A DNA stretch of 7,473 nt, taken from assembly GCA_023132505.1 (NCBI GenBank), contig JAGLYE010000073.1, positions 1 to 7,473 of the forward strand. Direction: 5' to 3'. Positions 1-6,652 of this stretch are shown here, piece after piece. Origin of the DNA: Bacteroidales bacterium (lineage in GTDB: Bacteria > Bacteroidota > Bacteroidia > Bacteroidales > B18-G4). Each line of letters starts with the position of its first letter. Position 1 is the first letter of the stretch. Below the pieces are notes generated by a model. It worked only from the letters and a program-made list of their open reading frames with translations. It did no database searches and had not been told where the DNA came from. A program made the translations under genes and the position numbers.

Positions 1-989
1 CCATGTTCACCTCCCGGAATTGTGGTGTTGCCCACATAAGCCAATACCCGGCCACTTTCCACATCCAGAATCAAAGCTGCTGCATTATGGATCTCATTCT
101 GTTTAAGAAGTCTCACATGGCGGTTAAGCAGCTCCTGGGCTTGCCTCTGAAGATGTTCATCCACCGTGGTTTTCACTCTTTGCCCTCTATGTGTTCTGTG
201 GAACGAAGCCAATAGATGAATTCCTGTCTGCGGAAGTGGCTTCGGTTTACCGGGCAGGGGTTCCGGGCAGGAAAGCATCCAGGTGAGTGAATCTATTACT
301 TTCTTTTCAAGCAGCCTGTCGAGCAGGCCATTCCGCTTCTCACGCAACTCCTCCCTGTTCCTTCCCGGATGAATGATGGATGGAGCATTGGGCAGCACAG
401 CCAGGGTAGCTGCATCAGCCCAGGTAAGCTCGGCCGGTATGCATCCGAAATAGCGCCATGATGCTGCTTCAAGCCCCACGACATTACCGCCGAAAGGAGC
501 ATGTGACAGATACATAGACAGTATCTCATCCTTGCTGCTGATCATTTCAAGCCGGAAGGCCAGGGTCATTTCAATGGCCTTTTCCCACAGTGTCCTTGCC
601 TTTCCCTTACGCATCATCCTGATTACCTGCATACTGATGGTACTGCCACCACTGACTATCTTCCTGTGCTTAATATTCAGGCACATAGCCCGGACAAGTG
701 CCAACATATCCACACCCGGATGGTATCGAAAGTTCTTATCCTCGAAAAGGATTATGCATTTCTGCATCCGCTCCGGAATACTGTCAGGTGGCGGAAAACG
801 CCATTGCCCGTCATCAGCGATAAGAGCGCCAAGCAACTTCCCTTCCCTGTCTTCCATTACAGTGGAATATGGATCATCAAAGCCGGGAGGCCGGAGCAAG
901 AGGAATATAAACAGAGAGATGGCGAAAACAAAAAGCCACCATCTCCGCTTAAAAAAATTATTATGTGATCTGGCAGGCATAATGATCAT
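1..989 (-). CDS. pbpC: Penicillin-binding protein 1C (bifunctional peptidoglycan glycosyltransferase/transpeptidase), N-terminal part
   Basis: PBP1C is an inner-membrane-anchored enzyme that polymerises lipid II through a GT51 glycosyltransferase domain and carries a penicillin-binding transpeptidase-like domain. Visible here, numbering from the start at 989: a basic N-terminus (KRR), one membrane segment at about residues 17-32, and the PBP1C-type DDGQWRFPP stretch at 59-67. GT51 motifs follow: EDKNFRYHPG at 83-92 (E83 is the expected catalytic Glu), GGSTISMQ at 114-121, LE..SSKDEIL at about 147-157 and YLSHAPFGGN at 160-169. The transpeptidase domain begins near 301 (HNAAALILDVESGRVLAYVGN region). 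The gene is open for 329 codons and runs off the left edge, so the SxxK, SxN and KTG motifs and the usual C-terminal domain (family about 750-800 residues) are not visible. Start choice: ATG at 989 overlaps the upstream stop as ATGA and lies 10 bases after GAGGTGG (1006-1000). ATG at 980 is the alternative and leaves a 5-base gap. The family assignment is confident; the start is less so. Confidence 0.95.
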   Translation of the reverse strand, partial: MIIMPARSHNNFFKRRWWLFVFAISLFIFLLLRPPGFDDPYSTVMEDREGKLLGALIADDGQWRFPPPDSIPERMQKCIILFEDKNFRYHPGVDMLALVRAMCLNIKHRKIVSGGSTISMQVIRMMRKGKARTLWEKAIEMTLAFRLEMISSKDEILSMYLSHAPFGGNVVGLEAASWRYFGCIPAELTWADAATLAVLPNAPSIIHPGRNREELREKRNGLLDRLLEKKVIDSLTWMLSCPEPLPGKPKPLPQTGIHLLASFHRTHRGQRVKTTVDEHLQRQAQELLNRHVRLLKQNEIHNAAALILDVESGRVLAYVGNTTIPGGEH

Positions 990-1006
990 TCTGCTTTGAC
1001 CACCTC
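980..1006 (-). promoter_or_regulatory. ATGA stop/start overlap with upstream SD-like element (translational coupling site)
   Basis: On the minus strand the macroglobulin stop TGA (988-986) overlaps an ATG at 989-987 that is in frame with pbpC. A purine-rich GAGGTGG at 1006-1000 sits 10 bases upstream of this ATG and 19 bases upstream of the other possible ATG at 980. Spacing therefore favours the 989 start, which adds Met-Ile-Ile before MPARS. The overlap suggests that pbpC translation depends on ribosomes finishing the macroglobulin gene. Confidence 0.6.
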
Positions 1007-4000
1007 GACCCATTTCCCTGACCTGCGAGCAAAAACATCATGATTATACATGGCCTCACACTGTGGCCCCGGCATATAGAAACGCCCTGTATAGGAAGCA
1101 TTGAGAAGCACTGTGTACTTCACGGTACCCCTGCGGTGCAAGCTGAAATAGGTGATCACCCGGTCGTCCCTGATATCGCGGTACTCACAGGTATTCTCAC
1201 TCATCACATCAGGGATGCTATACATCCTTTTATTGATGATCTCCCAGCCGGAAGGGAAGATCTGTGTCAGGGCCAGGTCACGGTAGGAATTATATAAACC
1301 GGCATTGCTAATCTTTACCTCAGCAAGGAAGTCGGTGCCCTGCTCTATTCTGGCAGGATCGATCTCATTACCTTTCAAGTCCCGGTATACTACCTTCATG
1401 CTGATGTTATTGTCAACATCATTCGTACTGTCAACCAGTGGATAGCCACTCACTGCCAGTGTAAAATACAGATCCTTATCATCCTCATTGAAAATTTCAA
1501 GAATGATCTTTTCCTTATCCGCCATGTCCAACTCAGTCTGCATCAGATAATAATCGGTATTATGTTCTTCCTGATCATTATTATTTACCGAATAGGAATA
1601 ACGCATTCCGATAGAGGTTGAATGGCTTTCCCCATAAAATTCCGACATAGCCATCAGGCAGAAAGCTGTTGTTTGTGTACTCATCCATCCTCTTCCTGTC
1701 AGTGACCGGGATATCTCCTGAGCTATCGGGAATGCCTGATCCCTGTCATCCATCAGGCACAAGCTCTGAAGGATCATTGCCTTGTCACGCAAGGCTGAAC
1801 CATATGTCTGGTCAAATGCCGAATATTCTGACACATTAAAGCCGGATCCGGTCCCAATCTGCCTTGCTGCCTCGGGTTGTCCCGCAAGCACATATGCCGC
1901 CACAAGCTGCCATGTGGCTGTAACACATATGCCGGGTGTTTCACGCAGGCGGTTCATGGCCCTTAGGTCCGTATTCCCTGCCAGTGCAAGGGTATACAGT
2001 CTGTATGCCTGTGCAAGTCCCATATTATATTTTGAGTCTTCATCCGGCGACCAGTTTCCTGCCCTCTCCTGCTGATAAGCAAGCCAGGATGATTTGATTC
2101 CCACAGGCAATGCATAAGCCTGTTTCTCAGCTTCAAGGAAGAAATGCCCGGCATAGGAGCTCACCCAGTCACTGCCCCTGCCCCCCTGCCATAATGCAAA
2201 GCTGCCGTCAGAGGTCTGGAACCTGACAAGTTTATTCAATGCTGTACGAATATGAGCAGTGATCCTTTTGTTCATTGCATCCGTTGTTTCTATTAAGGCA
2301 GGGATGTACAATTGTGGAAAAGCTCCTGAAATTGTTTGTTCCAGACATCCGTGAGGATAGCTGATCAGGTAATTCAACCGTCTGTCAAGATCGAGGGGAA
2401 GCAAGGATGATACCTCCAGAACAGCCTTATTGCTCCCCTGCACACCGGGTAATAACTGTTCTAAAGTATAAGAAGCACCAGGATCAAGTTTTTTATTAAA
2501 GACTTGTGTAACAGGGGAATTGGGATTCCTGATATCGATATCAATGGTGTAGGTTGCACGGTGTTTGCCACTGGCAGCCTCTATCTCTACCTTGCCAATG
2601 CCAGTGTTTTTAATTGTTTCAAGCTCAAAGGTCACTACCCTGTCCCCTACTGCGTCGAAGGTGATCTGCTTTTTCAGGGATTTCTGGGTAAACATTTCGT
2701 TTGCTTTCACCTTTAGTGTTACCTTTCTTATGTCCTCATCCATTGCAAAGACAGTCACCGGCAGGGCTACGCTTTCTGAAGGCCCGAGCACCCTGGGCAG
2801 CGTTGCAAGTAACATCAAAGGCTTCTTAACAGCTGTGGTCTTCTCATTGGATCCATACGACATATATCCGGCTGCAACGATCATAGTCCTCACGGAGCCC
2901 ACATAATCAGGCATCATGAAAACATGTTCGGCTGTTTCACCCTTATCCAGTTCGAAAGGGCCCAGGAATTTCACTACAGGCTTGAACCTGTTCGCCTTAA
3001 GGTCTTTCACCGGAGATATCTCATCATCACCACCGATGCCAAATACTTTCTCCAGTTTTCCTCCGTAGGCGCCAATAACATAGCTGTAAAGGTCCCAGGT
3101 TTTAATTCCCAGTGCTTCCCTGGCGAAAAAGTGCCGCCAGGGGTCAGGTGTTCTGAAACGTGTCAGGTCTAACAAACCTTCATCCACCATGGCTATGGTG
3201 TAGGTCATTGGCATGCCATTCTTTTCATAAACACTGATCTCTACTTTCTTCTCCGGTTCAAGCACATCGGCCATTTCCAGCACAGGGGTAATCCTTGAAT
3301 CGGGATCTTCAACCATAATTGGGATCGTTCCGTACATGCGGATAGGAGCATCATTCTCGCTCTGTGCGTGAGCTTGAACGAGTGTAATACTAACATATAC
3401 GTTCGGCGTCATTTCAGGGGTGATCTCAAAACTGTATTGGGTCTGTTCCCGGGTGGATGTGACCCATTCGGCATCAAGTATCTCCGATCCTGATTCAATG
3501 GTAACAAGGGCCCTTCCGGCTTCCGGGGACGGAAATACTACAGTTGCTGTTTCACCAACCTTATAGTTTGGCTTGTCAGCGGTAAAGGTCAGCAATGAAG
3601 CAGCACCGGGAAACTCCCTTTTTGCCTGTCCGGCCCATCCCGGCCAGTCGACATATACTGTTTTTCCGCAAGCAGCCCCACCATCAGCATCCCAGACTCT
3701 CACAAAATACCTTCCCCAGTCGGGATATTCGATCTTGAATTTAAATACACCCTTTCCGGAACTGTTTGTATGGATGACTGCTTCCTTGATGGGTACCGTA
3801 TATTCAGAACCGAAGTAGGTGGCCATATCATTGTCCGTTGCATTCCACCACCACCGCCATGATACTTTGTATATGGCAGCATTAAGGCCTTTTGCCGATA
3901 CCGGCTTACCATCTGCATCACATGTGATGATATTTATGCTATGTGTTGTATCTGTTAAAAGCATACCCCTTTTATCCCCTTCCGGAAGCCTGATGCCAAC

Positions 4001-6553
4001 GAATGTTTTGAAGGGGGCATAGTCCATCGTAAAAAAGTCGGTACTGAAATCTCCGCCTTCCTCAAAGGCCCTCACCGTAAAGGCAGCCTGCAACATTCCG
4101 GGTGCATAAGAAACTACAGGCGGCTTGAAGGAAATATCAGCGACTCCCTCCAGGTTCAGTTTCCCGTCAAAAACCGTCATCTCATCCGGATAGAAATTCC
4201 TTGACGGATCGAAAAAAGTAAATCCCGGATATTTTTCAAAGCCTTTATTAGCCTTGTACAGGCTTACATCTACCTGTGCCTTCAGGTTCCTTGCTGCAGC
4301 GCCGTGCAACCACTTGACAATGAGTTCGCCGTACACCTTTTTCCCAGCTTGCAAAGGCCCTTTTCCCAGATCCAGTGCAAGCTTCAGCCTGTTGGGCTTC
4401 ACAGTTTCTATTCGCAATGCTTTTGTAAAGGTCACACCCCCGACTTTCAGCCGGGCAGTCCAGTTGCCGGTCGGCGCTTCCACATCTGTTGTAGTAGTAA
4501 GACTGTATATATTCCCTTCGGTTTTTGTTTTAACCAGCCTCTTGATGACTCTTCCCTGCGGGTTCAGAAGTTCGAATACCAGCGGGTGGCCCACCGGGAG
4601 CCTGTTCTGCCTGTCGTTGAGGATAAAATTCAGGAACAGGGTGTCGCCCGGACGCCAAACGCCCCTGTCGCCGTATATATATCCCCTGATGCCCTTTTCC
4701 ACTGTCTTTCCGCTCACATCGAAGTTACTCACCGACAATGCGCTGCCATCATCAATGCGCAGGTAGCCTTTTTGTTTGTCTTTGGTGGCAATGAGCATAA
4801 ACGGCAATCCATCTAACTTTATCTCAGACAGACCATCAGCTCCGCTGGTTCCGGCACCAATTTTTTGTAACTGATAATTATATGCCTCCAACGACACACC
4901 CTGCATCGGTTCAGCAGAAATGATGTCGGTTACAGCTACCAGAAGTTCATCCGATGATCCTGCTTTAACAATGATCCCAAGATCAGAAGCCAGCAGATTG
5001 GTGGATACAAAACGACGTGAATTATAATAGGAGACATGGCAGGGGTTGCCTTCTTCCCTCCAGTCGTATCCGTCGGGCCAGTAACCCCAATAATAATATC
5101 CGGGGTTGTCCCAGTACGAAGATTCCTCGAATTCCCAGCTGTCATCTTCTTCCTGCATTCCATATTGCTGCCCATCATTGCTAAACCCCGGGCATTCATA
5201 CGCAGAATACTTTTTAAAAAAGCTGAATTCAATATTATAAATGGAGCCGGGATCAGGCTTGATGAGTTCGCTCAGATCGATAGAAAAGAGGTTCCATGCA
5301 TTCATATCCAGGCCTGTGGAAGCCAGATCGACGGTATGTCTCAACACCGGCCTTCCTACTCTCCTGATCTCATTATCCTGGTCGATCTTATTCACCTGCA
5401 GGAATTGAGGGATATTATTCTCATAGATCTTTATGATCCTGATATCCACTGCGTTCAGGCCTACAGTCCTGAAGGGCAGCATAAGCCCCTGTGATGAGGG
5501 CAGGATCACCCCTTTACTGACCAGACTCAGCTGTGGCTTCAGCCTGGAAAAGTTCAGTTCCCTGATGATCTGTTTCTTAATCTCAGCACCTGATGCACTT
5601 TTGATGCCGGGTTCTATGCTCAGGCTCACCACACCCTGGCGGGTTTGCTCTGAATATATTTCCAACTCATTGCCTTTAACCCTGAAAGTCAGGTCGTCAT
5701 CCCCGTCGAGGGAAATGAGGCCATCAAGCAACTGATTGCCTTTCAACAGGTCGGAGAAGCTAAGCATGACCCTTTGTGAAGGCAGCTGATAAACCCTGAC
5801 ATCCAAAAGTTCGAAATCTGCCATTGACGGGACGATAATGGTTTCATCCCCTTTATTATCAATGCCTGCTACATTTCCGTCCCACGATATTATTATCTTT
5901 CCTTCTTCGCTGGTCCGAACAATACTGTCTACAGTAAACTCGTGTACCTGCTGGTTTTGCATCGCCCGCCAGCTAACTGAGAGATCGCCCCCTTCCTGCC
6001 TTGCCAGCAATATTTTTTCAACCTTATCCTGCCCGATACCATCAGAAAAATCAAGTTCTCCTGTGAGATAATAGTACTCGGACTGTCCCGGATAGGGTTT
6101 GAGAGCACCGATATTTATCCTGAAGTCAAGCACCCTGGTCTGGAATCCAAAATGGAATTCGGCCAGTTTCCCGCTAACATCAAAAAGCTCAGAAAGCAGG
6201 AATGTTGTTTTATATTTCTGTCCCTGATCAAGCTTTTGATCAGGTTTAAACCCAAGCGTGTAGTCATTGATCCAGTATGATTTGCCTTGTACGGCAGGAT
6301 CGAGTGTAAACAGTTTTTCTTCAATAGGTTCATAGAAATTCCCTGCCCTGGGATGGCTCTCCGTAAGGCGGATGATGAGCTCGGCATCTGCCGATATTAC
6401 GCCGGTGGTATAGGCAGAAATGTAGTTCGCCACTTCCGGACTGTTTTCGGGTTCTTTTGAACTTTTACCGGTATCGCATGCTGACAGGATAATTATCAGG
6501 ATGATTGTAACACTGGATAGGAATCCATGGAGAATCGGGCTTCTCTTTAACAT
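986..6553 (-). CDS. Alpha-2-macroglobulin family lipoprotein (YfhM-like, thioester-containing)
   Basis: Bacterial alpha-2-macroglobulins are envelope protease traps: cleavage of a bait segment exposes a Cys-Gln thioester that covalently captures the attacking protease. This 1855-residue ORF is intact. Residues 1-26 are a lipoprotein signal ending in lipobox LSAC (Cys26). Residues about 35-600 look like N-terminal macroglobulin-like beta domains, interrupted by an aromatic/acidic insertion bounded by Cys454 and Cys505. The MG2 hallmark GDRGVWRPGD is at 628-637. FTADKPNYKVGE at 990-1001 opens the bait-region-domain block. MVDEGLLDLTRFRTPDPW begins at 1122, and MMPDYVGSVR at 1213-1222 marks the A2M core domain. 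The thioester motif is PHGCLEQ with Cys1403 and Gln1406, followed by the helical thioester domain to about 1690. The C-terminal domain ends with the typical CEAMYNHDVFARRSGKWVEV. It is longer than E. coli YfhM (about 1650). Start: an in-frame TAA at 6568-6566 excludes any upstream ATG, and the next residues form a signal peptide. It is followed directly by pbpC. The family is certain; protease trapping by this protein is inferred. Confidence 0.96.
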   Translation of the reverse strand: MLKRSPILHGFLSSVTIILIIILSACDTGKSSKEPENSPEVANYISAYTTGVISADAELIIRLTESHPRAGNFYEPIEEKLFTLDPAVQGKSYWINDYTLGFKPDQKLDQGQKYKTTFLLSELFDVSGKLAEFHFGFQTRVLDFRINIGALKPYPGQSEYYYLTGELDFSDGIGQDKVEKILLARQEGGDLSVSWRAMQNQQVHEFTVDSIVRTSEEGKIIISWDGNVAGIDNKGDETIIVPSMADFELLDVRVYQLPSQRVMLSFSDLLKGNQLLDGLISLDGDDDLTFRVKGNELEIYSEQTRQGVVSLSIEPGIKSASGAEIKKQIIRELNFSRLKPQLSLVSKGVILPSSQGLMLPFRTVGLNAVDIRIIKIYENNIPQFLQVNKIDQDNEIRRVGRPVLRHTVDLASTGLDMNAWNLFSIDLSELIKPDPGSIYNIEFSFFKKYSAYECPGFSNDGQQYGMQEEDDSWEFEESSYWDNPGYYYWGYWPDGYDWREEGNPCHVSYYNSRRFVSTNLLASDLGIIVKAGSSDELLVAVTDIISAEPMQGVSLEAYNYQLQKIGAGTSGADGLSEIKLDGLPFMLIATKDKQKGYLRIDDGSALSVSNFDVSGKTVEKGIRGYIYGDRGVWRPGDTLFLNFILNDRQNRLPVGHPLVFELLNPQGRVIKRLVKTKTEGNIYSLTTTTDVEAPTGNWTARLKVGGVTFTKALRIETVKPNRLKLALDLGKGPLQAGKKVYGELIVKWLHGAAARNLKAQVDVSLYKANKGFEKYPGFTFFDPSRNFYPDEMTVFDGKLNLEGVADISFKPPVVSYAPGMLQAAFTVRAFEEGGDFSTDFFTMDYAPFKTFVGIRLPEGDKRGMLLTDTTHSINIITCDADGKPVSAKGLNAAIYKVSWRWWWNATDNDMATYFGSEYTVPIKEAVIHTNSSGKGVFKFKIEYPDWGRYFVRVWDADGGAACGKTVYVDWPGWAGQAKREFPGAASLLTFTADKPNYKVGETATVVFPSPEAGRALVTIESGSEILDAEWVTSTREQTQYSFEITPEMTPNVYVSITLVQAHAQSENDAPIRMYGTIPIMVEDPDSRITPVLEMADVLEPEKKVEISVYEKNGMPMTYTIAMVDEGLLDLTRFRTPDPWRHFFAREALGIKTWDLYSYVIGAYGGKLEKVFGIGGDDEISPVKDLKANRFKPVVKFLGPFELDKGETAEHVFMMPDYVGSVRTMIVAAGYMSYGSNEKTTAVKKPLMLLATLPRVLGPSESVALPVTVFAMDEDIRKVTLKVKANEMFTQKSLKKQITFDAVGDRVVTFELETIKNTGIGKVEIEAASGKHRATYTIDIDIRNPNSPVTQVFNKKLDPGASYTLEQLLPGVQGSNKAVLEVSSLLPLDLDRRLNYLISYPHGCLEQTISGAFPQLYIPALIETTDAMNKRITAHIRTALNKLVRFQTSDGSFALWQGGRGSDWVSSYAGHFFLEAEKQAYALPVGIKSSWLAYQQERAGNWSPDEDSKYNMGLAQAYRLYTLALAGNTDLRAMNRLRETPGICVTATWQLVAAYVLAGQPEAARQIGTGSGFNVSEYSAFDQTYGSALRDKAMILQSLCLMDDRDQAFPIAQEISRSLTGRGWMSTQTTAFCLMAMSEFYGESHSTSIGMRYSYSVNNNDQEEHNTDYYLMQTELDMADKEKIILEIFNEDDKDLYFTLAVSGYPLVDSTNDVDNNISMKVVYRDLKGNEIDPARIEQGTDFLAEVKISNAGLYNSYRDLALTQIFPSGWEIINKRMYSIPDVMSENTCEYRDIRDDRVITYFSLHRRGTVKYTVLLNASYTGRFYMPGPQCEAMYNHDVFARRSGKWVEVVKAE
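2336..2347 (-). other. Thioester motif CLEQ of the macroglobulin
   Basis: Codons for Cys1403-Leu-Glu-Gln1406 sit within SYPHGCLEQTISGAFPQLY. In alpha-2-macroglobulins and complement C3-type proteins the Cys and Gln side chains form the internal thioester that captures the target. Both residues are present, so this belongs to the YfhM-like thioester class rather than the YfaS-like class that lacks it. Confidence 0.93.
5039..5194 (-). other. Aromatic/acidic insertion in the N-terminal macroglobulin domains
   Basis: Residues 454-505 start at Cys454 (ECPGF) and end at Cys505 (NPCHVSYY). Between them lie a Glu/Asp-rich patch (QEEDDSWEFEESS) and a run dominated by Tyr, Trp, Gly and Asp (YWDNPGYYYWGYWPDGYDW). 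A disulfide between the two cysteines is plausible but inferred. E. coli YfhM has no such segment as far as I recall; similar NPC-ending segments occur in Bacteroidetes homologues from memory. Its role is unknown; glycan or cell-surface binding is a guess from its composition. Confidence 0.7.
6476..6553 (-). other. Lipoprotein signal peptide with lipobox (macroglobulin N-terminus)
   Basis: Residues 1-26 comprise a basic start (LKR), a hydrophobic core rich in Ile/Leu/Val/Ser at about 11-23, and the lipobox LSAC with Cys26 as the predicted lipidated residue after signal peptidase II cleavage. The mature protein starts CDTGKSSKEPEN. The +2 Asp would retain a lipoprotein in the inner membrane under the E. 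coli Lol rule, but Bacteroidetes do not follow that rule, so the final membrane and side are open. Confidence 0.85.
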
Positions 6554-6623
6554 AAGGCGCTGATTTTATAGGTTAATTAAAAAACGGATAACCGCTTCCT
6601 GATATTTCTTAACAAAACTTAAA
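6554..6623 (-). promoter_or_regulatory. Probable promoter/leader region of the macroglobulin-pbpC operon
   Basis: This AT-rich stretch lies between the candidate terminator and the macroglobulin ATG. On the minus strand, TAAGTTTTG at 6621-6613 resembles the Bacteroidetes -7 box TAnnTTTG but has one extra base in the spacer and overlaps the terminator T-tract. TATAAA at 6570-6565 looks like a -10 box but would leave a leader of only a few bases. GGTTA (6592-6588) and TAACC (6575-6571) form a small inverted repeat around a T-run, which could be an operator or chance. No Shine-Dalgarno sequence precedes the ATG. A promoter is expected here from gene layout, but its exact position is not determined. 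Confidence 0.35.
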
Positions 6624-6641
6624 ATCCAGGCTCACCCGGAT
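6611..6641 (-). terminator. Candidate rho-independent terminator after the amidohydrolase gene
   Basis: Read on the minus strand, ATCCGGG-TGAG-CCTGGAT folds into a 7-bp stem (one G-U pair) with a 4-base loop at 6641-6624. It is followed by TTTT and, after AAG, a second TTTT run ending at about 6611. It begins 11 bases after the TAA stop of the amidohydrolase. The stem is short and the T-tract is interrupted by AAG, so it may be a weak terminator. Its position between two same-strand genes supports separate transcription of the macroglobulin-pbpC pair. Confidence 0.5.
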
Positions 6642-6652
6642 AATATGTGGTT

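Noticed and set aside
532..999. Plus-strand open frame of 155 codons
   Set aside because: It lies antisense to pbpC, whose frame shows clear GT51 motifs; the plus-strand product has no recognisable family or domain.
3845..3860. Short CCA/CCG repeat (ccaccaccaccg)
   Set aside because: It is simply the coding sequence for Trp-Arg-Trp-Trp-Trp in a macroglobulin domain, a pattern I recall from Bacteroidetes homologues; not a regulatory or slippage repeat.
4254..4816. Two overlapping plus-strand open frames of 170 codons each
   Set aside because: Both are antisense to the well-conserved MG2 region of the macroglobulin and resemble no known protein; they are by-products of its codon composition.
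5036..5494. Plus-strand open frame of 152 codons, partly opposite the aromatic insertion
   Set aside because: It has no recognisable motif, and the opposite strand is fully explained by the macroglobulin.
6571..6592. Small inverted repeat GGTTA...TAACC before the macroglobulin start
   Set aside because: Five-base arms in AT-rich DNA are expected by chance; noted within the promoter region but not called as an operator.
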